Assembly: GCA_037128595.1 (NCBI GenBank)
Contig: JBAXWB010000024.1
Span: 1 to 64,000 of the forward strand
Reading direction: 5' to 3'
DNA: 64,000 bases
Source of the DNA: a bacterium
GTDB lineage: Bacteria; Verrucomicrobiota; Kiritimatiellia; CAIKKV01; CAITUY01
Shown: positions 16,280 to 25,576 of the stretch, in pieces
How the letters are laid out: each line of letters begins with the position of its first letter
How positions within the stretch are numbered: the stretch's first letter is position 1
Notes under the pieces: generated by a model
The model's input: the letters and a program-made list of their open reading frames with translations, nothing else
Database searches by the model: none
Told to the model about the DNA's origin: nothing
Program-made: the position numbers and the translations under genes

Positions 16280-18907
16280 ATGAATAAGAAGCAATTGGGG
16301 TGGGGGAATTCTTTCTTGGTAGTGATCACTTGTCTAGGGCTGGTCCCGTTGTCGGGATGGGCGGCGGATACGCCGATGTCGTCCTGGACTCCGACGACCG
16401 CGGTTTGGACCAATACCGCCAACTGGTCGGGAGGCGTGCCGGGCGGTTCATTAGGCGCCGTTTTTGACGGTACGTTTTCCATACAGCCGGATATCGCGAC
16501 TTTGCCGTGGTCTTACCAGGTAAAGGGATTCTGGCTCAAATCAGGGGTGGGGCAAGATGTGACGATTAACGCCTCCACTCCATTGACTGTCACACTTTTG
16601 TCCGCAGTCAACAACGGCTTGACCGCTGTTCTGCTTATGGATGACTCTGGCAACCATAACCTCACCTTCGGGCCAAACGTCACTTTACAGCCTGCCAATG
16701 GCGTGAACTGCTATCTCTACAATGCTGGGACGCTGACGATACAGGGCGCGCTCAAAAATGGAGGGAATGAGAATGGGTTCATTGGCACCAGCACAGCCAC
16801 AACGGTCAATATTACCGGGCAACTCGCCAACGGTGGTGGCCAAGCGATCACCATCACGAGCAATACGTTCATACTGTCCAGTGCCTCGCCGAGCTTTACT
16901 GGTTCAGTTCAACCTCTGGCAGCAGGAATCCTTCGGGAAGCTAATGTTGATGCGCTGAAGTCCGCAAGGGCGAACATCGGTAACGGGGGAACTCTGCAGC
17001 TTTTCAGTGACAATAATAACGACGTGTTTGGTTCAGCTGGTGACATCTTTGCGCAAAACGCTACTGGTTCCATTGAAGTTAATCGGTTGACCCCTTCCGG
17101 GGCCAATAACACGCTTCGTTCCTCGAAGTTATATATTGACAGTGCTACGTTGAATATCAGGGGTTCTAATGGCTACAGTCTGTCCATCTCCAATGTAATC
17201 GCAGGCGATAACTGGGGGAGCAAAGTCAATACTTTCAATCCGACCACGGCGAATCTGATCCTGGGCAGTATATCCATGGTTCCCATATGTAACGCTGTCG
17301 GATCTTCTTCCTTGACTTTGGATGGAGCGGGTTCGAGCAATGTCGTGACCGGCTCCATCTTAAATCCAGTTGGGGGCGGGTCCAGTTACCCGCTGATCAA
17401 AAACAACAGCAGTAGTTGGACGTTGGCGGGGACAAATAATTTGACCGCGACGATCACGTTACAAGGAGGAACATTGATCGCGGCGAACAACGATGCCTTG
17501 GGTTTCGGCGGGGAGGCACGGTATGGTGAGATTGGCTTGATGAACTATGGATCGGATACAGCCCCTGCTCCTGTCCTGAATCTCTCCGGTGTGATCGTCA
17601 ACAAGGCGATTACTCAAAACCGCAACCTTGCAACACTCGTCAACTCCAATACCAACACCCCCTCGACGATGGACAATGGACTAGCCAGTATCACCTTTAC
17701 CAACACCGGCGCCGGATTTGTTGGAGCCGATGTGGGCAAGCCCCTGACGATTTCGGGCGGTGGTGGCAGCGGTGCAGCGGCGATCATTGCTGCGCTTTCT
17801 GTCAACACAAATACCTTTACCGCTAGTGGCGGTACAGGGTGGTATACGGGGAATTTCATTACCTTGATGGGCGGTGGTGCCTCTCAAAGTGCGATTTACT
17901 TTGTTTATGCCAACGGCGCTCCTGGTGCTATCACGAATTTGGTTCTGTGGTCGGGCGTTCTCGGGAATGCTATCTATGCGCCAGGTTACGGCTACACCAG
18001 TATCCCAACGAACTTTACCGCTTCCAAAGGGACGAATTCGTTCGCGCCCACCACAAACGGAACCACCGTTGCCTTCTTCGATAACTTCAGCGTGGCGTCC
18101 GTTGCCTTGACCAATGCCGGAAGCGGTTATACCTCCGTCCCAACGGTTTCGCTCTCGGGGGTCAGTGGCACGGGGTTTGGCGCCTATGCCAATCTGTCCG
18201 CGTTAGCATTCTATGGTGTCAGCTCTTCGGTCATTCAGTTGGGCGGAGATGGTAATCTGACGATCAAAGCTGCGATTTCAGGGGGTAATTCATCAGCTCC
18301 CTGGTACAAGATCGGGACCGGAGTGCTGACGCTTGCCGCTTCCAACACCTGCATCGCCTTGGGCACTGTCAGCAATGGAACCCTCTCGGTGTGCAACACC
18401 GCTGGTTCAGGGACGGGATACGGGACATTGACCGTCCTCAGCAACGCCACCCTCGCTGGTTCGGGTTACATAGCTCCCACGCCCAATACTGGCGTATTGG
18501 TCGCGCTCCAGGCGGGTTCTCATATCTCACCGCATGTCGGTACGGGCGTCAGCAATGCTACCTTGAATATTACCGTGGGCAACGTGACGTCCAACTCTCT
18601 GGATATCGCCGCCGGCGCGGTGTTCGATTACAACTTTGCCGCACCTGGTGTGGGCGATACGCTGAATGTCACCGGTAAGGTCAATCTGGCTGTTGGGACC
18701 AATACCCTGAATATCGGTCAGTTGTCCGGATTCGGGGTGGGTACTTACCCGCTGATCACCTCGACGACCACGGTGACCTACCGGACCACGGGTTGGATCC
18801 TGCCGACTAGTACGCATTGGGTGTACAGCGTTACCAACTCCCCGACTTCGGTGTCGCTCAAAGTGGCTGCTGCGCCGCTTCGTGCCACACTCATCCAGAT
18901 CCGGTAA
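16280..18907 (+). CDS. Large secreted protein with strand repeats (cassette B)
   Basis: An 875-residue exported beta-rich protein, paralogous in layout to the one at 4630. It opens with MNKKQLGWG and a signal peptide cut near WAA (residue about 29). It contains a stretch rich in glycine (about 465-640) with GGGGSGAAA and AGSGYTSVPTVSL repeats of the type seen in beta-structured surface proteins. A degenerate autotransporter-associated repeat lies around residue 678 (GTGVLTLAASNT...). It ends in LRATLIQIR, with neither a barrel nor a sorting helix. The ribosome site (GGGAGGGGCAC) and first codons match cassette A at DNA level, while the downstream sequence has diverged strongly, so the start region seems specially conserved. 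Confidence 0.84.
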   Translation: MNKKQLGWGNSFLVVITCLGLVPLSGWAADTPMSSWTPTTAVWTNTANWSGGVPGGSLGAVFDGTFSIQPDIATLPWSYQVKGFWLKSGVGQDVTINASTPLTVTLLSAVNNGLTAVLLMDDSGNHNLTFGPNVTLQPANGVNCYLYNAGTLTIQGALKNGGNENGFIGTSTATTVNITGQLANGGGQAITITSNTFILSSASPSFTGSVQPLAAGILREANVDALKSARANIGNGGTLQLFSDNNNDVFGSAGDIFAQNATGSIEVNRLTPSGANNTLRSSKLYIDSATLNIRGSNGYSLSISNVIAGDNWGSKVNTFNPTTANLILGSISMVPICNAVGSSSLTLDGAGSSNVVTGSILNPVGGGSSYPLIKNNSSSWTLAGTNNLTATITLQGGTLIAANNDALGFGGEARYGEIGLMNYGSDTAPAPVLNLSGVIVNKAITQNRNLATLVNSNTNTPSTMDNGLASITFTNTGAGFVGADVGKPLTISGGGGSGAAAIIAALSVNTNTFTASGGTGWYTGNFITLMGGGASQSAIYFVYANGAPGAITNLVLWSGVLGNAIYAPGYGYTSIPTNFTASKGTNSFAPTTNGTTVAFFDNFSVASVALTNAGSGYTSVPTVSLSGVSGTGFGAYANLSALAFYGVSSSVIQLGGDGNLTIKAAISGGNSSAPWYKIGTGVLTLAASNTCIALGTVSNGTLSVCNTAGSGTGYGTLTVLSNATLAGSGYIAPTPNTGVLVALQAGSHISPHVGTGVSNATLNITVGNVTSNSLDIAAGAVFDYNFAAPGVGDTLNVTGKVNLAVGTNTLNIGQLSGFGVGTYPLITSTTTVTYRTTGWILPTSTHWVYSVTNSPTSVSLKVAAAPLRATLIQIR

Positions 18908-18937
18908 TAAATTCTCATTTCTTGCGGAGGGGGATTT

Positions 18938-21505
18938 ATGAAAAAATGTCTGCTGTTAGCGCTGATCGCGGGAGGGGCGATCACATCCTTGGGGGCCGTT
19001 CCCAATTTATACGACTCATTCGATACCCTCTATACCAACGGGGCTACGTTCGTTAACCTGACGAACGGGTGGGAGGCGTCCGGCGCGGCGGTGATCGTGA
19101 CGAATAGCAGCGGGGCATACTCGGCCCCGAATGCGGTATTCCTGAGTGGAACCGTGTCGATGACCAATACGCTGAATACGAGCCCGAACCTCAAGATCTG
19201 GACGGATATGAGGATCAAGCCGTATATCGGGGAGCTACTCGCCGGACCGGAGACGAACCTCGCCAGTTTTTACAGTTATTTCACCACCAACGGCTATCTC
19301 TGTGTGGCCACGCCATCCGGGTTCCAGGTTTGCTCGAATGATATCTGGGGTAGCCCGGTGCCCCCGGCTACGAATGCGAATGCCTATGTAAGACTCTCGG
19401 TGTTCCAGGACTACACCACCGCCCGGCAGGCCGTTTTGCTCAACGATCAGCTCATTCTTCAGGATGCCGGCTTTGTGGTCAACATGGCGAACTACAGCCA
19501 GTTGCTGATCCAGAATAGCGACAGCAACTGCTGGCTGGACAATGTATGGGTCGCGACGAATATCGGTCCCGACAGTCTGGTTTATGACCGTAACGGGGAT
19601 GGCCGGGTCGATGCGCTTGAGATCCAGACTTACGGCTATGCCAGCCGGACGCAGTATGTCGGCGGAGCGGGATATCCCTCTTATGGATCCATCGCTGCGG
19701 CGGTGGCGGCGGCCCGGTCACGGGACATTATCTACGTTTCCTCAGGATCCTATGCCGAAAACGTCCTGGTATCGAATGCGGTCACCTTTACCGGTGGCGC
19801 GTTCACCAACAGCGGAACGCTTACCGTTCGCACGGGTTCCGGAGTGGTATTCCAGAATGCGATGAATTGGGGAACCGTGAACGTTGATACGAATTCCCTG
19901 GCGACCTTCAACGCAGCCTTGGTCTGCAGTAACTTGGTGATCTGGCCGGGGACGACCGTGACGGTGGCGAATGTCACCTGCAGCAACCTGATCGTGCAGA
20001 CCAATGCGGTCTTGAATTGTCAAAGTAATGTCACCTTGACCTGTTCCATGCTCCTGGCTTGTACCGGCACGGTGGGCGTGGCATCGGGGGCGACGGTCAC
20101 GGCCTCGGCGTCGTTGGACCTGCCGCCCCCCGGCCATATGGACTTCACCACGGCCAGTTTTGTGTTTACCCCGTTGTCGGTGGACCTGACCGGAACCTTC
20201 AGCCTGAGTAACCATTGGGGGCAGGGAAACTCGGTATCGCTCCCTTCTGGAGCCAATGGCACCTTCAACCAGGCGTTGACCAATCCGCCTCTAAATTCAC
20301 TGGTGCTGGGAACAAACTCAACGGTCACCTTCAGCAAAGTCGTGGCTTGTGGGGATCTGACCGTCAGATCCGGCTCAACGGTGGTGATGTCATCTTTGAC
20401 CTGCAGCAACCTGGTGGTGGAGCCGGGCGCGCACTTCACGTGTAGCGGGCCCTTCCACTGTTCCGGAACCTGCACATTCGGGCAGAATGCCGTGGTGGCC
20501 TTTTCCGGTTCAGCCTCCTGTGTCGGGCTATTCACCGTGGACTCCGGCGCTTCGGTCACACTCGGGCAGGGGGCAACGTTGGGAACCTTGGATGTTATCG
20601 GGACGTTGATTGTGGGTTCCGGACAAACGGTGACGGCGACGGCCGCGACGGTGACTGGTTCCGTTCTGGTGAGTGGGGCGGGGACGATGTCGGTAAGCGC
20701 CGCCCTGAATGTGACCGGCGGCGGAACGCTCACCTTTGCCAGCGGCAGGCTCACGGTACCGGCCAGTAACGTGGATATGTCGGGAACCTTTGCCGTTTCG
20801 AATACCTGGGGTACGGCGATGACCATGGCATTGCCATTTGCGGATGATTTCGAGCTGTATGCCAATAACACCGTGATGACGAACCTGGGCTTCCGGGGGT
20901 GGTATGCCTCGGACGGGTCGGTCAAGGTGGAGAGTGCGGTCAAGCACGCGGGAAACAAGGCAACGGAAGTGCCGGATGATTCGATCCTTTCAAACAGCAT
21001 CAACTCCGCCTCCATGACGAAGATCTGGACGGACTTTTTCATCCAGCCGACGCTGGGGCTTGAGCCTCTATCACCAGCCACCAATAGTTCAAGCTTCCTA
21101 GCGTATGCGAACACGAACGGCTATCTGGTAGTCGCTGTGGCTGGCGGCGGGTGGGTGGTGTGTTCGAACCGGATTGATGGCACACCGGCCACGCTGATCC
21201 CGGGCAATGCCTTCACGCGTATCTCGGTCTATCAGGAACTGGTTCACCATACCTTCGCAGTGTTTGTGGCAGGTGACATGGTGGCGCAAGGATTGACCAC
21301 CCCAGCCAATCTGGGCGGTTATACCGCCTTTGCGCTGAACAACATTTTTGGGTCCACCTATCTGGATGATCTGTCGATGGCGGCAGGGGTGCCGGCCGGG
21401 TTAACCTCCGATTTGAATCACAACAACATTCCCGATGCCGTTGAAATCAGCAACAATGACATCGCCGCCCTCCAGCCTATAGGAACCATTTTTAAAATCC
21501 GTTAA
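18938..21505 (+). CDS. Secreted jelly-roll/beta-helix/jelly-roll protein (cassette B)
   Basis: An 855-residue paralogue of the protein at 7486, with the same signal peptide style (MKKCLLLALIAGG...LGA, then VPNLYD). The order is the same: jelly-roll-like domain, loop DRNGDGRVDALEI (about 217), Cys-rich beta-helix, second jelly-roll-like domain and loop DLNHNNIPDAVEI (about 824). The tail is GTIFKIR. It is 142 residues longer than its paralogue. The extra length is explained by a second copy of a beta-helix block: DLTGTFSLSNHWG and DMSGTFAVSNTWG mark the ends of the two copies. The start at 18938 follows GCGGAGGGGG. Calcium binding is inferred from the loops. Confidence 0.82.
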   Translation: MKKCLLLALIAGGAITSLGAVPNLYDSFDTLYTNGATFVNLTNGWEASGAAVIVTNSSGAYSAPNAVFLSGTVSMTNTLNTSPNLKIWTDMRIKPYIGELLAGPETNLASFYSYFTTNGYLCVATPSGFQVCSNDIWGSPVPPATNANAYVRLSVFQDYTTARQAVLLNDQLILQDAGFVVNMANYSQLLIQNSDSNCWLDNVWVATNIGPDSLVYDRNGDGRVDALEIQTYGYASRTQYVGGAGYPSYGSIAAAVAAARSRDIIYVSSGSYAENVLVSNAVTFTGGAFTNSGTLTVRTGSGVVFQNAMNWGTVNVDTNSLATFNAALVCSNLVIWPGTTVTVANVTCSNLIVQTNAVLNCQSNVTLTCSMLLACTGTVGVASGATVTASASLDLPPPGHMDFTTASFVFTPLSVDLTGTFSLSNHWGQGNSVSLPSGANGTFNQALTNPPLNSLVLGTNSTVTFSKVVACGDLTVRSGSTVVMSSLTCSNLVVEPGAHFTCSGPFHCSGTCTFGQNAVVAFSGSASCVGLFTVDSGASVTLGQGATLGTLDVIGTLIVGSGQTVTATAATVTGSVLVSGAGTMSVSAALNVTGGGTLTFASGRLTVPASNVDMSGTFAVSNTWGTAMTMALPFADDFELYANNTVMTNLGFRGWYASDGSVKVESAVKHAGNKATEVPDDSILSNSINSASMTKIWTDFFIQPTLGLEPLSPATNSSSFLAYANTNGYLVVAVAGGGWVVCSNRIDGTPATLIPGNAFTRISVYQELVHHTFAVFVAGDMVAQGLTTPANLGGYTAFALNNIFGSTYLDDLSMAAGVPAGLTSDLNHNNIPDAVEISNNDIAALQPIGTIFKIR

Positions 21506-21536
21506 GTCCCTAGAAATATAAGGAGAAATAATCAGT

Positions 21537-22673
21537 ATGCATCCGTCGTATAATGGTCTCGGTCTACATCTCGGAAACCTGTCGCGCCTCTCGCGGGCGG
21601 AATCACGGTCCTGTTCTGCGGAAAACCCCACCGGTGCGAAAGGCCAGGGCGGACGGCATATCGATCCCGATCACGGCCCCTCCCGCGATCTCGGCACGGG
21701 GTGGAAGGTCCGGCCTTGCGTGAGCGTTAATCCCGGAGAGACGCTGGTCCTGGCTGACCTTGAAGGGGCCGGCGCGATCCAGCAGATCTGGATGACCCCG
21801 ACTGGAAACTACCGTTTCACCATTCTCCGGTTCTACTGGGATGGTGAGGAAACGCCGTCGGTCGAAGTGCCGATCGGTGATTTCTTTGCCAGTGCGTACA
21901 CCAGTTTCAATGTTTATGCCCCCTTGAATTCACAGCCGGTTTGCGTCAACCCCGGCAACGCCTTTAACTGCTACTGGGAGATGCCTTTCCGCAAACACTG
22001 CAAGATCACCCTGGAGAACATCGGGTTCGAAGCGATGCGGATCTTCTATCAGATCAACTACACCCTGACCGAGGTGCCCGCCGACGCGGCCTATTTCCAT
22101 GCGCAATTCCGGCGAAGCAATCCCTTGCCATACAAGGAAGTGTTTACCCTTCTTGATGGCGTGCGCGGGCAGGGGCATTACGTCGGCACCTACATGGCCT
22201 GGCAGATGAACAACAATGGCTGGTGGGGTGAGGGTGAAGTCAAATTCTATCTCGATGGCGACCTGCCCGATGGGGTGGTTGGCCGCAATATCAAGGAGCA
22301 CGGGGGTGAGGGCTATCCCACGATCTGCGGAACCGGCACAGAAGACTATTTCTGCGGGTCCTACAACTTTGAGAACAAGGCGACCAGGCAATATCAGGAG
22401 TTCACGACCGCCTATGCGGGAGTCTCCCAGGTAGTGCGTCCGGATGGGCTCTATAACGCCAATACCCGCTTCAGCCTTTACCGGTGGCACATCATGGATC
22501 CCGTGCGGTTCCAGGCTGATTTTGCCGTGACCATGCAGGCGTTGGGCTGGCGTGCCGGGGGCCGCTACCTTCCGGCCCAGGATGATATCGCCTCGGTTGC
22601 GTTTTGGTATCAGTCCGAACCTCACATGACTTTCCCGAAACTGCCTGAGCGGGACCGGTTGGAGATCATTTAA
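21537..22673 (+). CDS. GH172-family (DUF2961) glycosidase, short form
   Basis: A 378-residue DUF2961/GH172 enzyme, paralogous to the protein at 11254 but ending after the core fold. Conserved features: IWMTPTGNYR, VPIGDFFAS, GNAFNCYWEMPF, WWGEGEVKFYLDGD and GTGTEDYF. The glutamates of the last two motifs are the probable catalytic residues. Family members cleave fructofuranosyl or arabinofuranosyl bonds, with substrate unknown here. The start follows AAGGAGAAATAATCAGT. It lies 31 bases after the cassette B secreted protein, which supports co-expression. There is no signal peptide. Confidence 0.87.
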   Translation: MHPSYNGLGLHLGNLSRLSRAESRSCSAENPTGAKGQGGRHIDPDHGPSRDLGTGWKVRPCVSVNPGETLVLADLEGAGAIQQIWMTPTGNYRFTILRFYWDGEETPSVEVPIGDFFASAYTSFNVYAPLNSQPVCVNPGNAFNCYWEMPFRKHCKITLENIGFEAMRIFYQINYTLTEVPADAAYFHAQFRRSNPLPYKEVFTLLDGVRGQGHYVGTYMAWQMNNNGWWGEGEVKFYLDGDLPDGVVGRNIKEHGGEGYPTICGTGTEDYFCGSYNFENKATRQYQEFTTAYAGVSQVVRPDGLYNANTRFSLYRWHIMDPVRFQADFAVTMQALGWRAGGRYLPAQDDIASVAFWYQSEPHMTFPKLPERDRLEII

Positions 22674-22710
22674 CCCTACGGTCTAGTGAGCCCGTTTGTG
22701 GTGGTGAGGA

Positions 22711-25557
22711 ATGTTCCGGGGCGGTGGATGCGGCTCAGTGAAGAAAAAAATGAAATCGATCACGGCCAGCAACAACCCTGAAAGCTCCGCCTCCTTTGTC
22801 TGGTTGGGCGCTGGTGGGCGTGAGCGGAATCGCTTTGTGCTGTTTCGCCGCAATGTTTTCATCGATGAGGTGCCCGCTTCGGTCGACCTCCATCTGTTTG
22901 CCGACTCGCGCTACCGGTTGCGTGTCAACGGGCGGTTTGTTTATGCGGGACCGCCCCGGTTCGTTACGCAGTATCCCGAATATGACACGGTGGACCTTCT
23001 CCCTCACCTTAAACTCGGCCCCAATTGTATCACGGTCGAGGTGAACACCTACGGAGCGGCGTCGTACCAAACCATGCCGGATGGGCGCGGTGGGTTTCTG
23101 GCGTGGGGTACGGTGGGGCAGGCGGGAAAGGCATTGGAAATTGATCTGGCGACGCCGGGTGGTTGGTTGGCACGCGAGGTGGAGGCCTGGGATGCCCATT
23201 CGCCCCTCTACAGTTTTGCCCAGAATCCGGTTGAAATCCTCGATACTCAAAAATTTAACGAGGCCTGGGTACTGCCCGGTTCATGGGACTTCCGTGGCTG
23301 GTTGCCTGTAGATATTATTCCGGCGTGTGAGGCTCCGTGGGGGCGGCTGAGTGCCTCCACGGCCCCCGTGATCCCCTATTCGCCGGTTTCGCCGGAGACC
23401 ATTCTTTGTTCTGCGGAACTGGACGCGAGTGAGTTACGGTGGGGGTTCACTATCCCTGATCAGGTCATGGGCACGTCGAAAACCGCCCCCCAAGAGCTGT
23501 ATACGGCCTTCTCATCATGGATCTACGCGGCAACCGGGCAAGCGGTGGTGGCGGGGTTGCATTGGGGTGATTTTGCCCTGAACGGTACGGCCCTTGAGAC
23601 GGTCCCGCATCCAATCCTTGGGAACCGTCATGATGCGACTCTCAATCTCAAGACGGGATGGAATCATCTTACAGGGGTGGTGGAGTTCCTTACGGCGGCA
23701 GAGTTCTGGTCATTTCTGATTGGCTTACCCAAAGCGGCACACCTGAAACTCCGGGCCAGGGCCGATGAGCTGGAAACAGCGGCGTTCATGTTGTCCCCGT
23801 TAGTTTCCCGAAATGCAATCGATTTAACGTGGAGTACCGATCCGTGCTCCCTGCCGCCGGAAGGGTGGAGGCAGGTGGTGGGGGATCCCCTATTGGTCTG
23901 TCCCGCCCGATTGACGGCTTGGGATCGCCCGCTTGGGGGCGCGATCCATGATCGCTCCTATGCTGATCTAGCCTCCGTGGCGGACATCCGTGGGGCAGGG
24001 CATGTTTGGGTTTTTAAATTCAAGGGCGGGGCCTTGGGGCATGTGACGCTTGATCTTGACGCCCCGGCGGGAACCGTCGTCGATGTCGGATTCGATGACT
24101 GGTTACGCCCTGATGGCCTGATTGATCTCTACCGGAGCAATCCGTTCATCAACAGCGTGGAACGCGTGATCTTGAAGGGTGGCCGCCAACAGGTTCAATT
24201 ATTCCACTCCCGCGGCGGAACCTTCATCCAGGTGACCGTGAGGTTGCCCGTGACGGGCGCGCACCCTGGAAAGGCCAGACTGCATGGCGTTGCGGTGCTT
24301 CAGACCAAAACTATTCCCGTCGTGCTAGGTGATTTTCACGCCTCTGATTCCGCTTTTGATGCCATCTGGCGTGCGGCGGTGGAAACGTTGTCCGCCAGCA
24401 CGGAGGACTCCTACGCCGATTCGCCCTGGCGTGAGCGAGGCACCTACCTGGGTGACTCTTACGTCAATATGTTGCTGCATCCGTTGTTGCACCATGACCT
24501 CACCCTGGCCCGCCGGGTGGTGCGGCTCTTCGCCCAGACGGTCACGGTGGATGGCCAGATGCTTGGTGCCGTTCCCTCATGTCTGGCATTTTCTCATGAG
24601 GATTTCACGCTGATCTGGGTCCTGCTGTTACATACCTATTGGAGTGTCACGGGTGACAAGGCCTTGGTGGAGGAATTATGGCCGGCGGTGCAGTCGGTTT
24701 TGGCCGGCAGGAAATTCGCGGTTCACAGCAGCGGATTATGGAATGCGGACCGATGCCGGCAGTTTATTGATTGGGGGGTGGTGAAGGAGGAGCGCGAAGG
24801 GGCCGCCAATGCGGTGCTTAACGCCTTCCGGATTGGTGCGCTCGACGGTGCTGCTGAACTGGCAAAGGTGATCGACCGTGACGATGACGGGGTGTTGCTG
24901 CACTCGGAGGGGCAGGCCCTGCGCCAGGCGTATTCAGAAACCCTATGGCTTCAAGACACAGGGCGATTTGCCGCCGGCTTGGCCCCTGATGGTCCGATGC
25001 GGTCTACCGCTTTTCACGCCAATATATTGGCCTATTTATTCAGGATTGGAACCCTGGAACAACAGGAACAGGTCGAACGCTATGTGATCGGACGGGCGAA
25101 GGTGAATTACGAACTGGGTTTGGCCGGGGGTGGGGGAGCGGGGCATGCCGAATTATACTTTCTGGCCTATCTGTTGCCGGCCTTGGGGGAGCATGGACAG
25201 TTTGACTTGGGGGAATCACTGATCAAGGAGCATCTGGGCACCATCATCAAGACGGGGTATTCGACCTTGCCTGAATGTTTCAGCACGCCGAGCCGTCGCA
25301 ACGGCAGTTGGTGCCATAGTTGGAGCGGCTATCCCGCCGTCTATCTGACGCGGTATATGCTCGGATTGCGGCAGACCACGAAGGGGAATCCGGATCATTT
25401 TATCCTTCAACCCCTGGTTTCCGGGCACATTACCCAGGCGTCAGGTCGTGTGCCTCACGCCAAAGGGCTTATCAATGTGGCGTGGACCCGGACCGGTGCA
25501 GGGCTCGTTTTCAAAGTGGATGCGCCGGAAGGTGTGGTTCTGGAAGTGGCCAAGTGA
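22711..25557 (+). CDS. Alpha-L-rhamnosidase-like protein, GH78
   Basis: A 948-residue multidomain protein like GH78 alpha-L-rhamnosidases, which release L-rhamnose by inversion. It has N-terminal beta-sandwich regions (RLRVNGRFVYAGPPR is typical of the carbohydrate-binding part), an alpha/alpha-barrel with the signature DSPWRERGTYLGDS at about residue 570, whose acidic residues are the likely catalytic ones, and a C-terminal beta-domain ending with HAKGLINVAW. The start is uncertain: the ATG at 22711 has GAGGA touching it, while a second ATG at 22750 is weakly supported. No signal peptide is seen. The gene follows GH172 by 37 bases and may complete the cassette B operon. Confidence 0.82.
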   Translation: MFRGGGCGSVKKKMKSITASNNPESSASFVWLGAGGRERNRFVLFRRNVFIDEVPASVDLHLFADSRYRLRVNGRFVYAGPPRFVTQYPEYDTVDLLPHLKLGPNCITVEVNTYGAASYQTMPDGRGGFLAWGTVGQAGKALEIDLATPGGWLAREVEAWDAHSPLYSFAQNPVEILDTQKFNEAWVLPGSWDFRGWLPVDIIPACEAPWGRLSASTAPVIPYSPVSPETILCSAELDASELRWGFTIPDQVMGTSKTAPQELYTAFSSWIYAATGQAVVAGLHWGDFALNGTALETVPHPILGNRHDATLNLKTGWNHLTGVVEFLTAAEFWSFLIGLPKAAHLKLRARADELETAAFMLSPLVSRNAIDLTWSTDPCSLPPEGWRQVVGDPLLVCPARLTAWDRPLGGAIHDRSYADLASVADIRGAGHVWVFKFKGGALGHVTLDLDAPAGTVVDVGFDDWLRPDGLIDLYRSNPFINSVERVILKGGRQQVQLFHSRGGTFIQVTVRLPVTGAHPGKARLHGVAVLQTKTIPVVLGDFHASDSAFDAIWRAAVETLSASTEDSYADSPWRERGTYLGDSYVNMLLHPLLHHDLTLARRVVRLFAQTVTVDGQMLGAVPSCLAFSHEDFTLIWVLLLHTYWSVTGDKALVEELWPAVQSVLAGRKFAVHSSGLWNADRCRQFIDWGVVKEEREGAANAVLNAFRIGALDGAAELAKVIDRDDDGVLLHSEGQALRQAYSETLWLQDTGRFAAGLAPDGPMRSTAFHANILAYLFRIGTLEQQEQVERYVIGRAKVNYELGLAGGGGAGHAELYFLAYLLPALGEHGQFDLGESLIKEHLGTIIKTGYSTLPECFSTPSRRNGSWCHSWSGYPAVYLTRYMLGLRQTTKGNPDHFILQPLVSGHITQASGRVPHAKGLINVAWTRTGAGLVFKVDAPEGVVLEVAK

Positions 25558-25576
25558 GGGGATCCCCTTGGACACG

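Noticed and set aside
4630-18907. Classical autotransporters
   Set aside because: Strand-repeat motifs are present but no C-terminal beta-barrel domain or PEP-CTERM helix was seen.
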